This document shows, piece after piece, positions 10,173-20,533 of a DNA stretch of 64,000 nucleotides. A program made the translations under genes and the position numbers. Source of the DNA: Hexactinellida sp. DTS-2022 (lineage: Eukaryota; Porifera; Hexactinellida); assembly GCA_028753945.1 (NCBI GenBank), contig JAPNXP010000005.1, positions 3,286,001 to 3,350,000 on the forward strand, given 5' to 3'. The notes under the pieces were generated by a model that saw only the letters and a list, made by a program, of their open reading frames with translations, was not told where the DNA came from and did no database searches. Position 1 is the first letter of the stretch. Each line of letters begins with the position of its first letter.

Positions 10173-10839
10173 AATTAGTCAGTATTATATATCAAGATCT
10201 AAGCATTAGACATTCCATTGTTAAAATTATCAAATAGTATCAAATTTCACTCAGAAAATCAATTAATTAACATAACTATTAACCGTACACTGCCCAGATT
10301 CTCAAAACGTGACATTTGAAAAGTGGTCGATAAAATCATTTAAATTTTGTGTAAATACGGATTTAGACATGATTTGTATTCTCTATCGAATTCAATAAAA
10401 AAAAGAAAATTAGTTAAAATTTCGCTGTGGAAATAGTCATAAGAAGATATTACACTAAATAATATTCTTTTTAGGATATTTGGTTGGGATAATGTGCACT
10501 TGTGATAGATATCACTCAAATAAATGACTTTTTTGCTAATTTTTGCCATGGTCAACCTAAAACAGATTTGTCGATTTTTAGAATATCACGTAACTTTCTT
10601 TTTCTGAGGCAGAATTGTTAAAACTTTGAAGATCTGATAAGTAATTACCACTATATAAGTGTTTGTTCATGTTTAGAAACAAAGGTATATATATATGGTA
10701 GGTGGGTAATATTGATTTTGAGATAAAGTATATGTCATCACTTTTTGTCAAATTCTTGATGATTTTTTTTCAAAATTGTATCATGTTCAGATATTATAGT
10801 GCTCTTTTTGGTTCTCGAATAACTATTATCTCAATATTA
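10173..10839. other. AT-rich sequence without recognisable features
   Basis: Short open frames on both strands (for example 10340-10555 and 10702-10929) are biased by AT content and show no motifs. No gene is called. Confidence 0.4.
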
Positions 10840-10911
10840 GGCCAGGTAAAATTAATTAATTGTTTATCATCCGGATTTTTTCAGAAAATACGGACGGCGG
10901 ACGGGATAATT
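10840..10911. repeat. Solo left end of the 9816-10172 MITE family
   Basis: The 70 bp from ggccaggtaaaatt through the CGGACGGCGGACGGGAT block match the left end of the MITE at 9816. No right end follows. Confidence 0.75.
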
Positions 10912-10929
10912 TCAAATAGATTGATTTAA

Positions 10930-11345
10930 CAAATTAGTTGCATAACTCTTGAAATCAGGGTTTCATTTAGGGAGGGGCGGGGGGGGGGCATTTGCCCCCC
11001 CCCCCCCTTGGATCCTAAGTGCCAGCCCTTGGGATCTGAAAATACATTGATCAAAGCTGAAGCTGCCCCCCCTCATATTCCCAAAACTCTACTTTGCCCC
11101 CCTTTCCCTAAATGTCTGGATGAAACACTGGGAATTAAACAAATTCTATTCCGAATAATTCGCAAACAAATCACAATTTTTTGATTTTGAACATTTTTCA
11201 ATAAACTTCGAAGAAAAATAGCAACCTGTAGCGTAATATATGTAGAATTTTGGTTATCATAACTCTATTAGATCAGTAGAGGCAACTTTTGCACCAGTCT
11301 CAATAGTAAATTCGAAAAAATGAAATAGAGGGGACACCCTACTCT
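10930..11345. repeat. Right copy of the long inverted repeat (partner 7026-7295), with a nested MITE
   Basis: Reverse-complement match to 7068-7295, interrupted by the MITE at 10956-11131. The interruption lies within a gtttaatttcatgagtta-type sequence that is continuous in the partner, which confirms the insertion. Confidence 0.7.
10956..11131. mobile_element. G/C-run hAT MITE
   Basis: Ends CAGGGTTTCATTTAGGGA and, read inward, CAGTGTTTCATCCAGACA. Long G and C runs sit inside (10978-11007). The right end equals the CAGTGTTTCAT terminus of the hAT at 30618-33030, so that family is a likely source of transposase. Comparison with 7280-7295 gives an eroded duplication of about 5-8 bp around aatttc. 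Confidence 0.7.
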
Positions 11346-11599
11346 GGAAGTTTGTATTGGAATGGTGTAAATTTACGTTAACTCCCAAATTACATATGCA
11401 ACTATGCTATTGTATGAATAACACGTGATTTCGAGGAACTTAAGACAGTGCGCGCCAGCCAACTTAATATCTTATTTGAATAAGACACCTTCCATGATGA
11501 CCTTCACATTTCTTCAATTTAGCTATACTTTATAGTGTACTAAGCAAAAAAAATCGAATCTCAATTTCGCTGACGAGCAGTGGCCCGTAATTTAAACTA

Positions 11600-11967
11600 A
11601 CACTGAAATAGGCAATATAACAGAAATTTCCCGATTTCGTCGAGCCATAGTCAGTTCAAATCTAATCAGATTCAAAATTTGTTTGCAAGAATATCTACCT
11701 AGTACATGCAAATATAAAAACAACTCTCCGAAATCTTCATTTGGCGTGGGACCAGTTGTATTATTGGCCCAGAAAGCAAATTTCATCAATTCAGAAGTGT
11801 TAGTCATTGAGGAAGAAGGAATAAAGTTTCCTGAGGGTGTTGTTCGTGTTAAAATCAGCCGTAGTATGCTCGATGGGAAGAATGCCTGGTATTCTAAGCG
11901 GAGCTGGTGGTGCATCATGTCAATTATGTCCTGCACATAAACAAGAATTAAAAGATCTAGAATTAGT
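11600..11967 (+). pseudogene. Transposase-like fragment with DGK...CxxC motif, family uncertain
   Basis: The frame through 11683-11940 reads PVVLLAQKANFINSEVLVI, then VVRVKISRSMLDGKNA; after one frameshift near 11890 it continues AGGASCQLCPAHKQELKDLELV. A DGK motif followed by a small-residue run and CxxC resembles the zinc-binding region before the core of RAG1/Transib-like and related eukaryotic DDE proteins, but this rests on memory of motif layout only. The fragment is truncated by the GC-rich MITE beginning at 11968. The minus-strand frame over the same bases is a shadow. Confidence 0.3.
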
Positions 11968-12110
11968 CAGGGCCGGATTCCTATTAATAGGCACATAGCA
12001 GATGCAAAAGAAAAGTGGCGGCGGCCGCGGCGCGAGGGTGGGTCACGGGGGAGCGGCCGCCCCACCCGCGCTTTTGATCTGTGCCCCCCCCCCCCCCTTG
12101 TGGGGGGGGC
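11968..12110. mobile_element. GC-rich hAT MITE, left end only
   Basis: Starts CAGGGCCGGATTCC, like the MITE at 62900 (CAGGCCCGGATTTACC), and shares a GCAGATGC block. It contains GCGGCCGC palindromes and long C and G runs. No matching right end (AATCCG-type) was found downstream. Confidence 0.5.
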
Positions 12111-12398
12111 GGGAACTCGCTTGTCTCATATAGGAGTACTTAATGTTAATGCGGGAATACTTTACGCCCTGGACAGGGAGGCCATTATTAGTAGTTTTGC
12201 TGAGATACCCCACCGCATACTATTATAGGACAGATTATTTAACTAGTTTGTCATTAAAATTATCGATTTGGTTTCAACGTGTATTTTTGGAATAAGCTAA
12301 TAAGAATAAGATAATAAGACGCTATCGTGAAAACCTTCAAGAAAAAATCATTTTTCCTTAAACATCAGAGTTGTTTTTGCTAGACTTCTTATGCAGAG
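12111..12398. other. Non-coding stretch
   Basis: No supported features. Confidence 0.3.
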
Positions 12399-12424
12399 CA
12401 TGGCCTACTTAATATACGGCTATA
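12399..12424. repeat. Left tip of a foldback MITE, split by P-like element A
   Basis: Begins CATGGCCTACTTAATATACG and ends in ggctata, the target of element A. The foldback continues at 16367 (ggctatatatgtcgcc) and is truncated at about 16406. Confidence 0.85.
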
Positions 12425-13588
12425 CATAGCCTACTCTATATATGGCCTGACAGTAACCTAGAAAATGTGGACCAAGGATGAAGGAGAAGATGGTAATATT
12501 TTTCCAACCACAATATTTTATTTCAAAAATAATAATCTTAATCAACCACAGTAATTAGAAATATTCTTGAAATATATACAATTATTGATCAGATTTTATT
12601 CCAAACTCTTCTATTGACGTAAAATATCATCCTTTTAATTTCGCTTTGTTATTTTATTCATATTAGCTTCTATTCATGCCTAACTCGTGTTCTGTTCCCG
12701 GTTGCAAGAGCAACTACAACCCGGATGACCATGTTCCTGTGTTCAAGATGCCTCAAATCCACCAACCCTGAATCATGCCTGGACATGCGCTCTTCGTCGC
12801 GAGGATATCGGTGACCTGAAGGTGGTCTATGTATGTATCAACCATTTTCAGAAAGAAGACATAGAATACACTTTCCAAGTCCCAAAAGGAGATAGTACTT
12901 TTACCTCGGGTGAAGCCAAAGCTGAAGGAAGGCGCTGTACCAGGTTTACTAACTCGCTGCCCGGCATATTACTCATCCAAACCTAACAAACTGAATCGCT
13001 GTCATACGATGCAAAAGAGGAAGAATTGATGAACCAAACACTACAACTCAGCTTGAGATCCGAGAGTCAAGAGAAAGAGAAGTTTGTGGTAACTCTCCAC
13101 AGGACTTGAAAGATAAGTTAACCTTGATTTATTTACCTAATAGTTGGTTGGTCTGGTTTCCTTAATGAGAGCAACATAACGTTTGTTCTCGCTAAAATGC
13201 CTGAAAAAATATCTCAGTAGATTTGTACCTTTAAATCAATGCTTACTTATCCACCTCAGCCTATTTTAATGGACAGAGTATATCCGTTTCCATTGCTGCA
13301 ATTAGTGACATCCGAGAAATTGAATCTGTTTTGCAGGAACTTGCTTTAAAATACAACTCTAGTTCTTATTGTGATTATCCCCTTAAGTTCGGTTGTGCAT
13401 CCTTTGAAGATGTATGTCAATTATATAATTTAGAAAGAAAAAGTTTATCCAAGTCAGCTCCTCATTTGACTATAGAGTCATGTTTTCCGTCTAGCATAAA
13501 GCGTCAAAATGTAAAACTGGTTTTGAAAGTCGTTAACGAATTAACAATATCTGCGCTAACTATCCAGAACGAATTGCGTTATCCAGAA

Positions 13589-14371
13589 TACGAGCCCTTC
13601 GGTCTCGGTCGCTTTGCGACAGATCGGTGCTATGCACCTCAAGTTAACGGCCGCTGTGCGGCCTTACTCCTCACCCTTCTGCCATGGAAAATGGTAGAAA
13701 GGGACGTTATATACACCCCTTTATAAGATTTCCATAGTTTTAACTTATTTTTCCTGTTCTATATTTATAAACGCGAAATTCGGGTTCAGCATACTTGTTA
13801 ACCTATAATACTCGTTGAAAGCTAACTTGTAGGGTGATTTTGAATTTCATTAATTTGTCTACCTATTTTGTGTAAACAACAACAATAAATATTCATATTA
13901 GAAATTTCTAAGCGCGAAATTCGTCTTCAGCATACTTGTTTACCTATAATACCCGTTGAAAGCTAACTTGTAGGGTGATTTTGAATTTCATTAATTTGTT
14001 TACCTATTTTGTGTAAACAACAACAATAAATATTCATATTAGAAATTTCTAAACGCGAAATTCGTGTTCAGCATACTTGTTTACCTATAATACCCGTTGA
14101 AAGCTAACTTCTAGGGTGATTTTGAATTTCATTAATTTGTTTACCTATTTTTGTAAACAACAACAATAAATATTCCCATTAGAAATTTGTAAATGCGAAA
14201 TTCGTGATCAACATACTTGTTTCCTATTATAACAATTGTTTACAATATTATAACATTTGGAAGTTGGTTTCTATCAAAATTATAAATGCGGTTTCTTATC
14301 CCCCATCACTTTAATACAATCCGGACAAACAAACACACACACAAACAAACAACAATCGAGATTTAATAATA
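13589..14371 (-). mobile_element. Helitron-like element X1 inside P-like A, with minisatellite
   Basis: A non-coding element on the minus strand. Its 3' side (13590-13680) has a GGTCGCTTTGCGACAGATCG hairpin region and a GGCCGCTGTGCGGCC hairpin; its 5' side (14320-14370) has the ACAAACAAACACAC-type repeat seen at the start of many animal Helitrons (TGTTTGTTTG read on the minus strand). The interior carries three copies of a 137-bp tandem repeat (13773-14190). Related copies are X2 (14372-14931), X3 (29029-29384) and a tip at 34186. I did not find a clean CTRR 3' terminus, so the Helitron assignment is tentative. Confidence 0.5.
13773..14190. repeat. 137-bp minisatellite, three copies
   Basis: Unit contains gcatacttgtttacctataa and ends with an acaacaacaataaatattc block. 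A single related unit is in X3 at 29180-29260. Confidence 0.9.
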
Positions 14372-14931
14372 CGAACCGATCGGTATCGGTCGCTTCGCGA
14401 CGGATCACTCTCTCAACAAAAGTCGCTTCGCGACTTTTGTTCGTTCGTGTTAGGCACTACGCGATACAATTAACGGCCGCTTCGCGACCTTTCCCTCCCC
14501 AAAAAGCAATCACATTAATAATGAGTTTTAATAGCTCAATAAATTTCAGTTGCACGATAAGAAAGCTCAAATCAAAATAATACTAAAAGAAAAACAGGCA
14601 ATAGAATAGACAAATGATTGATTGGTTAAATGAATTTATTTTCAATCAATCAAATTGGAGCCTCATAAAATATTTCTATTATGCACAATCTATTTATACT
14701 AATTGATGAAATCTGCTAATCCATACAAATAAACCCTCTAATTTAATTGGCTAACAAATTTTGTCACCTTCAAATGTTAATATTTCTCTTCAAAAACCAA
14801 TAGATCGTTGTCGCAGTATAAAATTACCACTGTATACAAATTTTCAGCTTTCTGGGACTCGTAGTCTTTCCAATTAATTGTGGACAAACAAACAAACACA
14901 CAAACAAACAACAATTCCTCTCTTTTTTTTA
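14372..14931 (-). mobile_element. Helitron-like element X2, abutting X1
   Basis: Starts (3' side) with the same ACGAACC...GGTCGCTTCGCGAC motif as X1 and ends (5' side) with ACAAACAAACACACAAACAA before gatagaaag of the host P-like gene. It is placed head to tail next to X1 with no gap. It contains a perfect 25-bp hairpin at 14416-14440 (arms acaaaagtcgc). Confidence 0.5.
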
Positions 14932-16406
14932 GATAGAAAGAATACTCCGGAGTTTGTTGATACCCTTCTTACTGTTTGGAAATTATTCAACGTTAACACA
15001 CCGTTTGAACGATAATTTCTCTAGACCTTTGACTTTTGATGACGAGCAATTTCTATTTTTGACTCTGTAGTTTTTGATTTGATGCTTGGCAAACTTTACC
15101 AGAAAAAATTGGCAAACTGAGTAAACAAACATACACCAGTTTTAGACATGCTTGTATTGCCTTACCACAAATTACCAACCATTTGATTCAAACTTGTGGC
15201 TTTACATATCTGTTGTCCTCCTTTCTACAGACGGATCCCTTGGAACACCATTTCGGTCTATACCGTATGATGTCGGGTTCTAATTATCACATCTCCTATC
15301 TTCAAATCCTTGAAACGAGCGTCGACTTGAACTTTCTAGCATAATCAAACATATTTACTGACCAACAAGACACTTCCATTCAATCTATTCAGTCATTTGT
15401 TAAGTCATTTTATTCTCCGTATAGCGTATTCCACTACTGATGGTGAGTTCAATTGATTGTGGTTCACAAATGATTCAATCATTAGCCTTATTGCAGGCTA
15501 TACTGTCCATCAGTACCTGAAACAAACAAAACCGTGTCATGTCTGTACATATGCTAACAGTTTATATAGAATTTCTCCTTGATTTAGACCTGGACTTTCA
15601 GTATAGACTTCTGCAGCTAACGGACAGTGGCAAACTTAAATATCCATCTGAGCCAGTTTTGAATTCCATACTTCTTTTATGGAAGACCTTTAGTGCCATC
15701 GAAAACAATAAATAGCTGTTGGCGAAGCTTGTAAGTGGACCTTCTAGAAAAATACTAGTTGAACTCTCGTTGATGTATTTGGAAGATAGCGATAATCGTG
15801 ATCCCAGTATTTGGAAGTCTACTTGTATTAGCGGTGTGTTTAGTTGGAACATCTTATCGAAGGTAGTCTTTACCGCAGCGAATTGCTTTCTTGCAAACAA
15901 AGTTAATAATTATAACTCGCTGGTTCTTTCAAAAAGTATAGAAAAGCGTAAATTAAAGAAATTCTCTGAATTCTGTGTCTACTTATTTGTATTTACCATG
16001 ATTTGTATTACTCTGTTATTCTTATTTCTATTATGTAGTTAAGTGTGTCGTGTGTCACTGCTTGAGCCAGAGAGAGAAAGAGGAGAGAGGAAAGAAAGCA
16101 AATAATTGTGTAGTATTTACTGTATATTAATATTAGAAATTATACTGTTTGTGTTTATTATTACTATTAAATTATGAAAATCCAATCACCCTTCTCATTA
16201 CAGCTAATACTAATCACGGGCTAGCAGGGCTGAGTTATGTTTACGACCTAGAGACGAATAAAGAACTTAGTAGTTCAATATAGAAAACATTAAAAAATTA
16301 AAATTTCCCATCTTCTTGTGCATCCCTGGTACATCTACTGTCAGGCCATATATAGAGTAGGCTATGGGCTATATATGTCGCCGAGAAGGCCATAAAACAA
16401 AGAGGT

Positions 16407-16629
16407 ATCAAATTTTCATTCTAGGATAAACTTTGCCTCCTATTGTTATTATTTGGGTCGTATAAGGGGTAATCAAAGTGGAACCACTTTTAAGAATATC
16501 AGATTTGTGGTTAATCTGTTTAGGCGCCATTTAATGATGACACCGCAAATATACTATATAGACAATTCGAGTCTAATAGAACTACGAGAAAATAAAGATA
16601 TTTTGCTAATATACTTAGTGTACATTTTT
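16407..16629. repeat. Inverted repeat arm (partner 19392-19455)
   Basis: About 65 bp at 16483-16552 (ggaaccacttttaagaatat onward to gccatttaatgatgac) is inverted at 19392-19455. The two arms bracket the satellite and tandem duplication between them, like the ends of a 3-kb composite element. Confidence 0.65.
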
Positions 16630-16880
16630 ACTGTGCCGACTATACTATAGTATAGTGGCCCAGTATTGGAATCACTGCCTTTATTATTACTGTGCCGACT
16701 ATACTATAGTATAGTGGCCCAGTATTGGAATCACTGCCTTTATTATTACTGTGCAGACTATACTATAGTATAGTGGCCCAGTTCTAATCTTAGTGCTTTG
16801 GTTAGTTATTATTATTATTACTGTGCCGACTATACTATAGTATAGTGGCCCAGTTCTAATCTTACTGCCTTGGTTATTAT
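16630..16880. repeat. 59-bp satellite array with 18-bp palindrome, four copies
   Basis: Unit: actgtgccgac, the palindrome actatactatagtatagt, ggcccagt, then gattccaat-type or ctaatctt-type sequence and a TTA run. Two units of the same satellite occur in opposite orientation at 34322-34445. Confidence 0.9.
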
Positions 16881-16884
16881 TATT

Positions 16885-18830
16885 ATTATTCTTCCGTAGC
16901 CACTCCACAGAACAGAGTTTAATTAACTAAGAACCCAAAATTTCAGTATATGTGTCTCATGGGTTACAGATGTGCACCTGGGGTCAGGATTTTTGCTTAC
17001 ATTTTTTTGGACACATTTTTGCACCTGTTTAATATTTAAACACGAACAATAAATAGTACCCGAATATTCAATTTATATGCATTCGATAGAGAATTAAATT
17101 CTACACCTTTTCACAGTGCACGAATTTTTAAATTGGGTTTCGTTAGTGCCACAATGGAGTTGCAAATTTCCTTTGTTTACTAACACTTCAGGTCAATTGA
17201 AAGTATTAAATCTAATTCTATTGTTTCAACTTGTGATTATTATATTGATTCAGCTTGTGAGATCGAGTAGGCTTCTATTTTCCAATTGAAAACTAAGATT
17301 ATATATTTCATAACAACGACAGATCATGTGATTATATTTCCATCTGCAAGAATACTCTTGCACTATTAATAGACTGACGTAATTAATTATATAATATATT
17401 CAGTCCGTATTTTGACTTATATATAGATGCTTCCAATTTGTTTATTAGGGGTTATCGAGTGTGCGAAATTGAAATATGGTAGCCAAATTAACAATAATTA
17501 CTATTTATGACAAATAACTAATCTTAATAAATTTAAGTTGACATTGAAATTGGTGTTAAATTATAAATAATATTAATATATATTTATACTAATTAATTAA
17601 ATATCATAAATCTCAGAGATCATAGAATATAGAAACAAAATTTCAATTTATCAATTGGTCCATATGGCACGTGCCACCTATACAAGTGGGTCTTGACACC
17701 TTGAGGTGATGATGACATCGTTAAAAAAATGTGTTTTTACAATTTTGTTAATTCGATATTTAAAATGTGTTAGTTGATGTTGGGTGATGACACAACACTC
17801 GCATAAAAAATGCTGAGTCATTAGCTATTATATTCTGCTCAAACTTTAATATCTCTAAAATAAAGTGAACTAAATGGAAACTTCCACCACTCTAAGGGTC
17901 GATGGCTTCTGTAACACCTTTTTGAAATAATTTAACACCTTCATAGTGATGATGACATGGCGGAAAAAAAATCCAAAATTGCAGCCTGTGCCGACAGCAT
18001 GTTCCTTTGGAGGCACTATCAATAAACCACCACCAAAATATAGTGCCACCAAAGGAATATGCGACGGCACAGGCTGCAATTTTGGATTTTTATATTATTA
18101 TTATTATTATTTTTTATCCGTAGCCACTCCACAGAACAGAGGTTTATCAACTAAGAGCCCAAATTTTTAGCACAAGTGTCTCATGGGTTACAGATGTGCA
18201 CCTGGGGTTACGATTTTTGATTAACAAATTTTGGACACATCTTTAACACCTTTCAAAATTTGTCTGGTCCATAACTCAAAATATCTTTTACTAAACCCCC
18301 AAATTTTATTTCATATTTGGATTCATCTTAAAATTCTGCGTTTGTTGGGAGAAGAAAATTTGTTAAAATTGGTTTAATTTCTGCCATAAATGGGAGTTGA
18401 AATTCCTTTGTTTACTCAACACTTCAATTTCAATAAAACTGTGAAATCTAATTCCATTGTTTCAACTTGTAATAATTATATTGATTTAACTTGTTAAATC
18501 TTTCACTATTGTTTCAACTTGCGATAATTAAATTGATTCAACTTATAAATTCCAGCTGGCTTCTATTTAATTGTAGTATTACTTACTATACAATGGATTA
18601 AATAAAATATAATAATATAAGGAATTTGTTGACTAAACTCAAATCACCGTGGATAACATTGCTAAAATAACTAACTAATAATATAATTTATTATCAATAC
18701 ATAATGAATGAATGGCATTAAACTCTAGATGGTTTATGATAGAAACAAACTTCAAATTTATCTACCGTTCCTTGTGACTCGGACCAAATAACAAATGGTT
18801 CTTCACACCTTGGGCGTTGATGACTTGGCG
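16885..18830. repeat. Diverged tandem duplication (16885-17960 and 18117-18830)
   Basis: Both copies start ccgtagccactccacagaac and share blocks such as tctcatgggttacagatgtg, cctttgtttact and attgtttcaacttg in the same order. Each copy is followed by the same short foldback element (17964-18091; 18831-18962), so the repeat unit includes that element. No coding region is seen. Confidence 0.8.
17964..18091. mobile_element. 128-bp foldback MITE, copy 1
   Basis: Inverted arms aatccaaaattgcagcctg, then CCGACAGCATGTTCCTTTGG-type sequence mirrored after a short loop. Nearly identical to copy 2 at 18831-18962. Confidence 0.85.
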
Positions 18831-18962
18831 AAAAAAAATCCAAAATTGCAGCCTGCGCCGACAGCATGTTCCTTTGGAGGCACTATCAATAAACCAACAA
18901 AAAAATATAGTGCCACCAAAGGAAAATGCGTCGGCACAGGCTGCAATTTTGGATTTTTTTTT
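18831..18962. mobile_element. 132-bp foldback MITE, copy 2
   Basis: Same structure as 17964-18091. Open frames read through it on both strands and are artefacts of the palindrome. Confidence 0.85.
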
Positions 18963-19040
18963 GAATATATAATGAAAATTAATATATATAAACCAGCAAT
19001 TATATACGTTTTATGGACGAAAGTAGTAATTGGTAAGTCG

Positions 19041-19190
19041 CATAGGCGTCGGAAATGGTCCCGCCAGCCCAAAGGTTCCGGGTTCGGCCCAATCGATTCC
19101 GGGGCCAATACATTCACGCCGAGTAGAGCCGGGTAGCCCCTTCGGGCTGCCCGGCCATTGCCGGGTGGCCGGGTGGGTCCGACGCCTATG
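19041..19190. mobile_element. GC-rich 150-bp MITE with perfect 8-bp duplication
   Basis: Inverted ends CATAGGCGTCGGA / TCCGACGCCTATG and identical flanks gtaagtcg at 19033-19040 and 19191-19198. The 8-bp duplication suggests a hAT-type transposase. The interior (GCCGGGTAGCCCC, GCCCGGCCATTGCCGGG) is far more GC-rich than its surroundings. Confidence 0.9.
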
Positions 19191-19198
19191 GTAAGTCG

Positions 19199-19995
19199 GA
19201 TACTACTTGTATTTTAGCATGTGGTTGTTTATATTTTGAATAATTCTAAGAATGTCGCCATTATGCGATTTAGTAACCTTTGGAGTGTGAAATATATCCC
19301 TATTTTTGTATTCCTGTCTAAAATTATTAGAAAGTAGGAAGGAATGAAATTTATGACCTATAAATTTTCATTTACTATAAATGGTTACAGTCATCATTAA
19401 ATGGCGTCTAAACAACTTAACCGCAAATCTGAGATTCTCAAAAGTGGTTCCATTGGAATATATTGTTGAGGACTGATCGTTTAATTGGGAACCATACCCC
19501 AACCTCAACCTTAAATACAAAATTCCTATTCTCTATGTTCCATGATTGTATGTTAGGTATAATTTTTACAGTGGGGCTGCTTTATTAACAACTCTGGTTT
19601 TGTTGCACAAATAGTTGCCTATAGGGGAAATTTCTTTAGAAATTTGTAAACATGATTTTCGTAGTTATTCTTGATTCGCATTCTCTTAATTAATATAGTA
19701 ATAATATATATTATTTAAACAATGGCCTATAGTTATTTGAGTAAACATTTTTTGTGATTTATCGCCTATTTGAACTTGTCAAGTTTTTGTCCACGTTTTT
19801 TATTTAATATGTCCAGGAATGTGTCGATTTTATATTGCAAAAAAATGTTAAATGTGCAGGTTTGCGGCAGAATATTCCTATTTTAACGCATTTTCAGAAT
19901 GTGAAGAATGCAATAAACTAATTCATTGTTGCCGCGAGCATCTTTATACGGAAAATGACATCTAAGAACATCAGGCATGTTATCGTTCGTCTACC
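19199..19995. other. Mostly featureless; one inverted repeat arm and a cysteine-rich frame
   Basis: 19392-19455 is the right arm paired with 16483-16552. At about 19868-19965 a short plus-strand frame reads ECEECNKLIHCCREHLY, a C-x2-C...C-C-x3-H arrangement; it has no clear exon borders and may be chance. Nothing else is supported. Confidence 0.3.
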
Positions 19996-20533
19996 CATGG
20001 CCTACTTAATATACGGCTATATATGTCGCCGAGAAGGCCATGAAACAAAGAGGCCAGTTTCTAATTTTCAAAATGGAGAATTGATCTTTATTCGAATAAT
20101 TAGCAATGATAGAGCTGAAAAGTGTATTATAACTATATAGGAATATAGTATCCAGGTATACATAGCACCCTCCAGAATTGTGATATGTCATCATCTGATG
20201 ACGTCATGGTTATTTTGGTTTCGAATTATCTTGTTTTTCTAGCATACTTTTGACATAGTTAAACGCGTTATAAATGTTCAAAATTGGAACATGGTTATAC
20301 CCAGAAGTAGTAGAATAAAATATATCGAAATTATAAATGGTTGCCATGGAAATTGTATATTTCCTAAAATGTGCCATAACTCAAAAACTATGAATGTTAT
20401 GTAAACTAGACTGGTACTGATCTGTCCGGAATAGGTAACTTTCTATTCATCGATAATACATTTTATATGCCTAACTTCAATAATTTTTGAGATAGTGAGC
20501 CATTACATAATAATGAATTAAGTGTTAATTATC
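19996..20533 (+). repeat. Half of a foldback MITE, fused to P-like element B
   Basis: Left arm of the 8735-9815 element, from CATGGCCTACTTAATATACG to just past its centre, with a 25-bp internal deletion near 20338. At 20533 it passes directly into P-like sequence (accaaggatgaagtagtgta) that normally lies about 50 bp inside the element end, so the P-like terminal repeat is missing on this side. Confidence 0.85.

Larger units (their letters stand above)
12676..16041 (+). pseudogene. P-element-like THAP transposase (copy A), interrupted
   Basis: Transposase gene of element A. The ATG at 12676 opens a THAP zinc finger (MPNSCSVPGC, then after a frameshift near 12765 HAWTCALRREDIGDLK and VCINHF, giving the C2CH pattern). 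Downstream are LSLRSESQEK (about 13060), the block from SFEDVCQLYNLERKS to KRQNVKLVLKVVNEL (13400-13560), then a 1343-bp insertion at 13589-14931. After it the frame continues RKNTPEFVDTLL, the DPLEHHFGLYRMMSG-equivalent region (about 15233-15300), and a C-terminal part ending SIEKRKLKKFSE (15598-15985). Several frameshifts and stops make it dead. Closest relative here is copy B. Confidence 0.85.
12425..16366 (+). mobile_element. P-like (THAP) element A, full length
   Basis: A 3.94-kb element bounded by inverted repeats: the outer 31 bp start CATAGCCTACTCTATATATG, and an inner ACCAAGGATGAAGGAGAAGA block is inverted near 16310. It is flanked by perfect 7-bp duplications, ggctata at 12418-12424 and 16367-16373. 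The element sits about 20 bp inside a foldback MITE, so the target resembled its own end. It holds a degenerate THAP transposase gene and two Helitron-like insertions. Confidence 0.9.

Noticed and set aside
16630-16880. CRISPR-like array
   Set aside because: Units vary in a satellite-like manner without unique spacers, and the genome is eukaryotic.
18795-19136. 113-codon frame overlapping a 104-codon frame on the other strand
   Set aside because: Both read through a palindromic MITE and the GC-rich MITE; no coding evidence.
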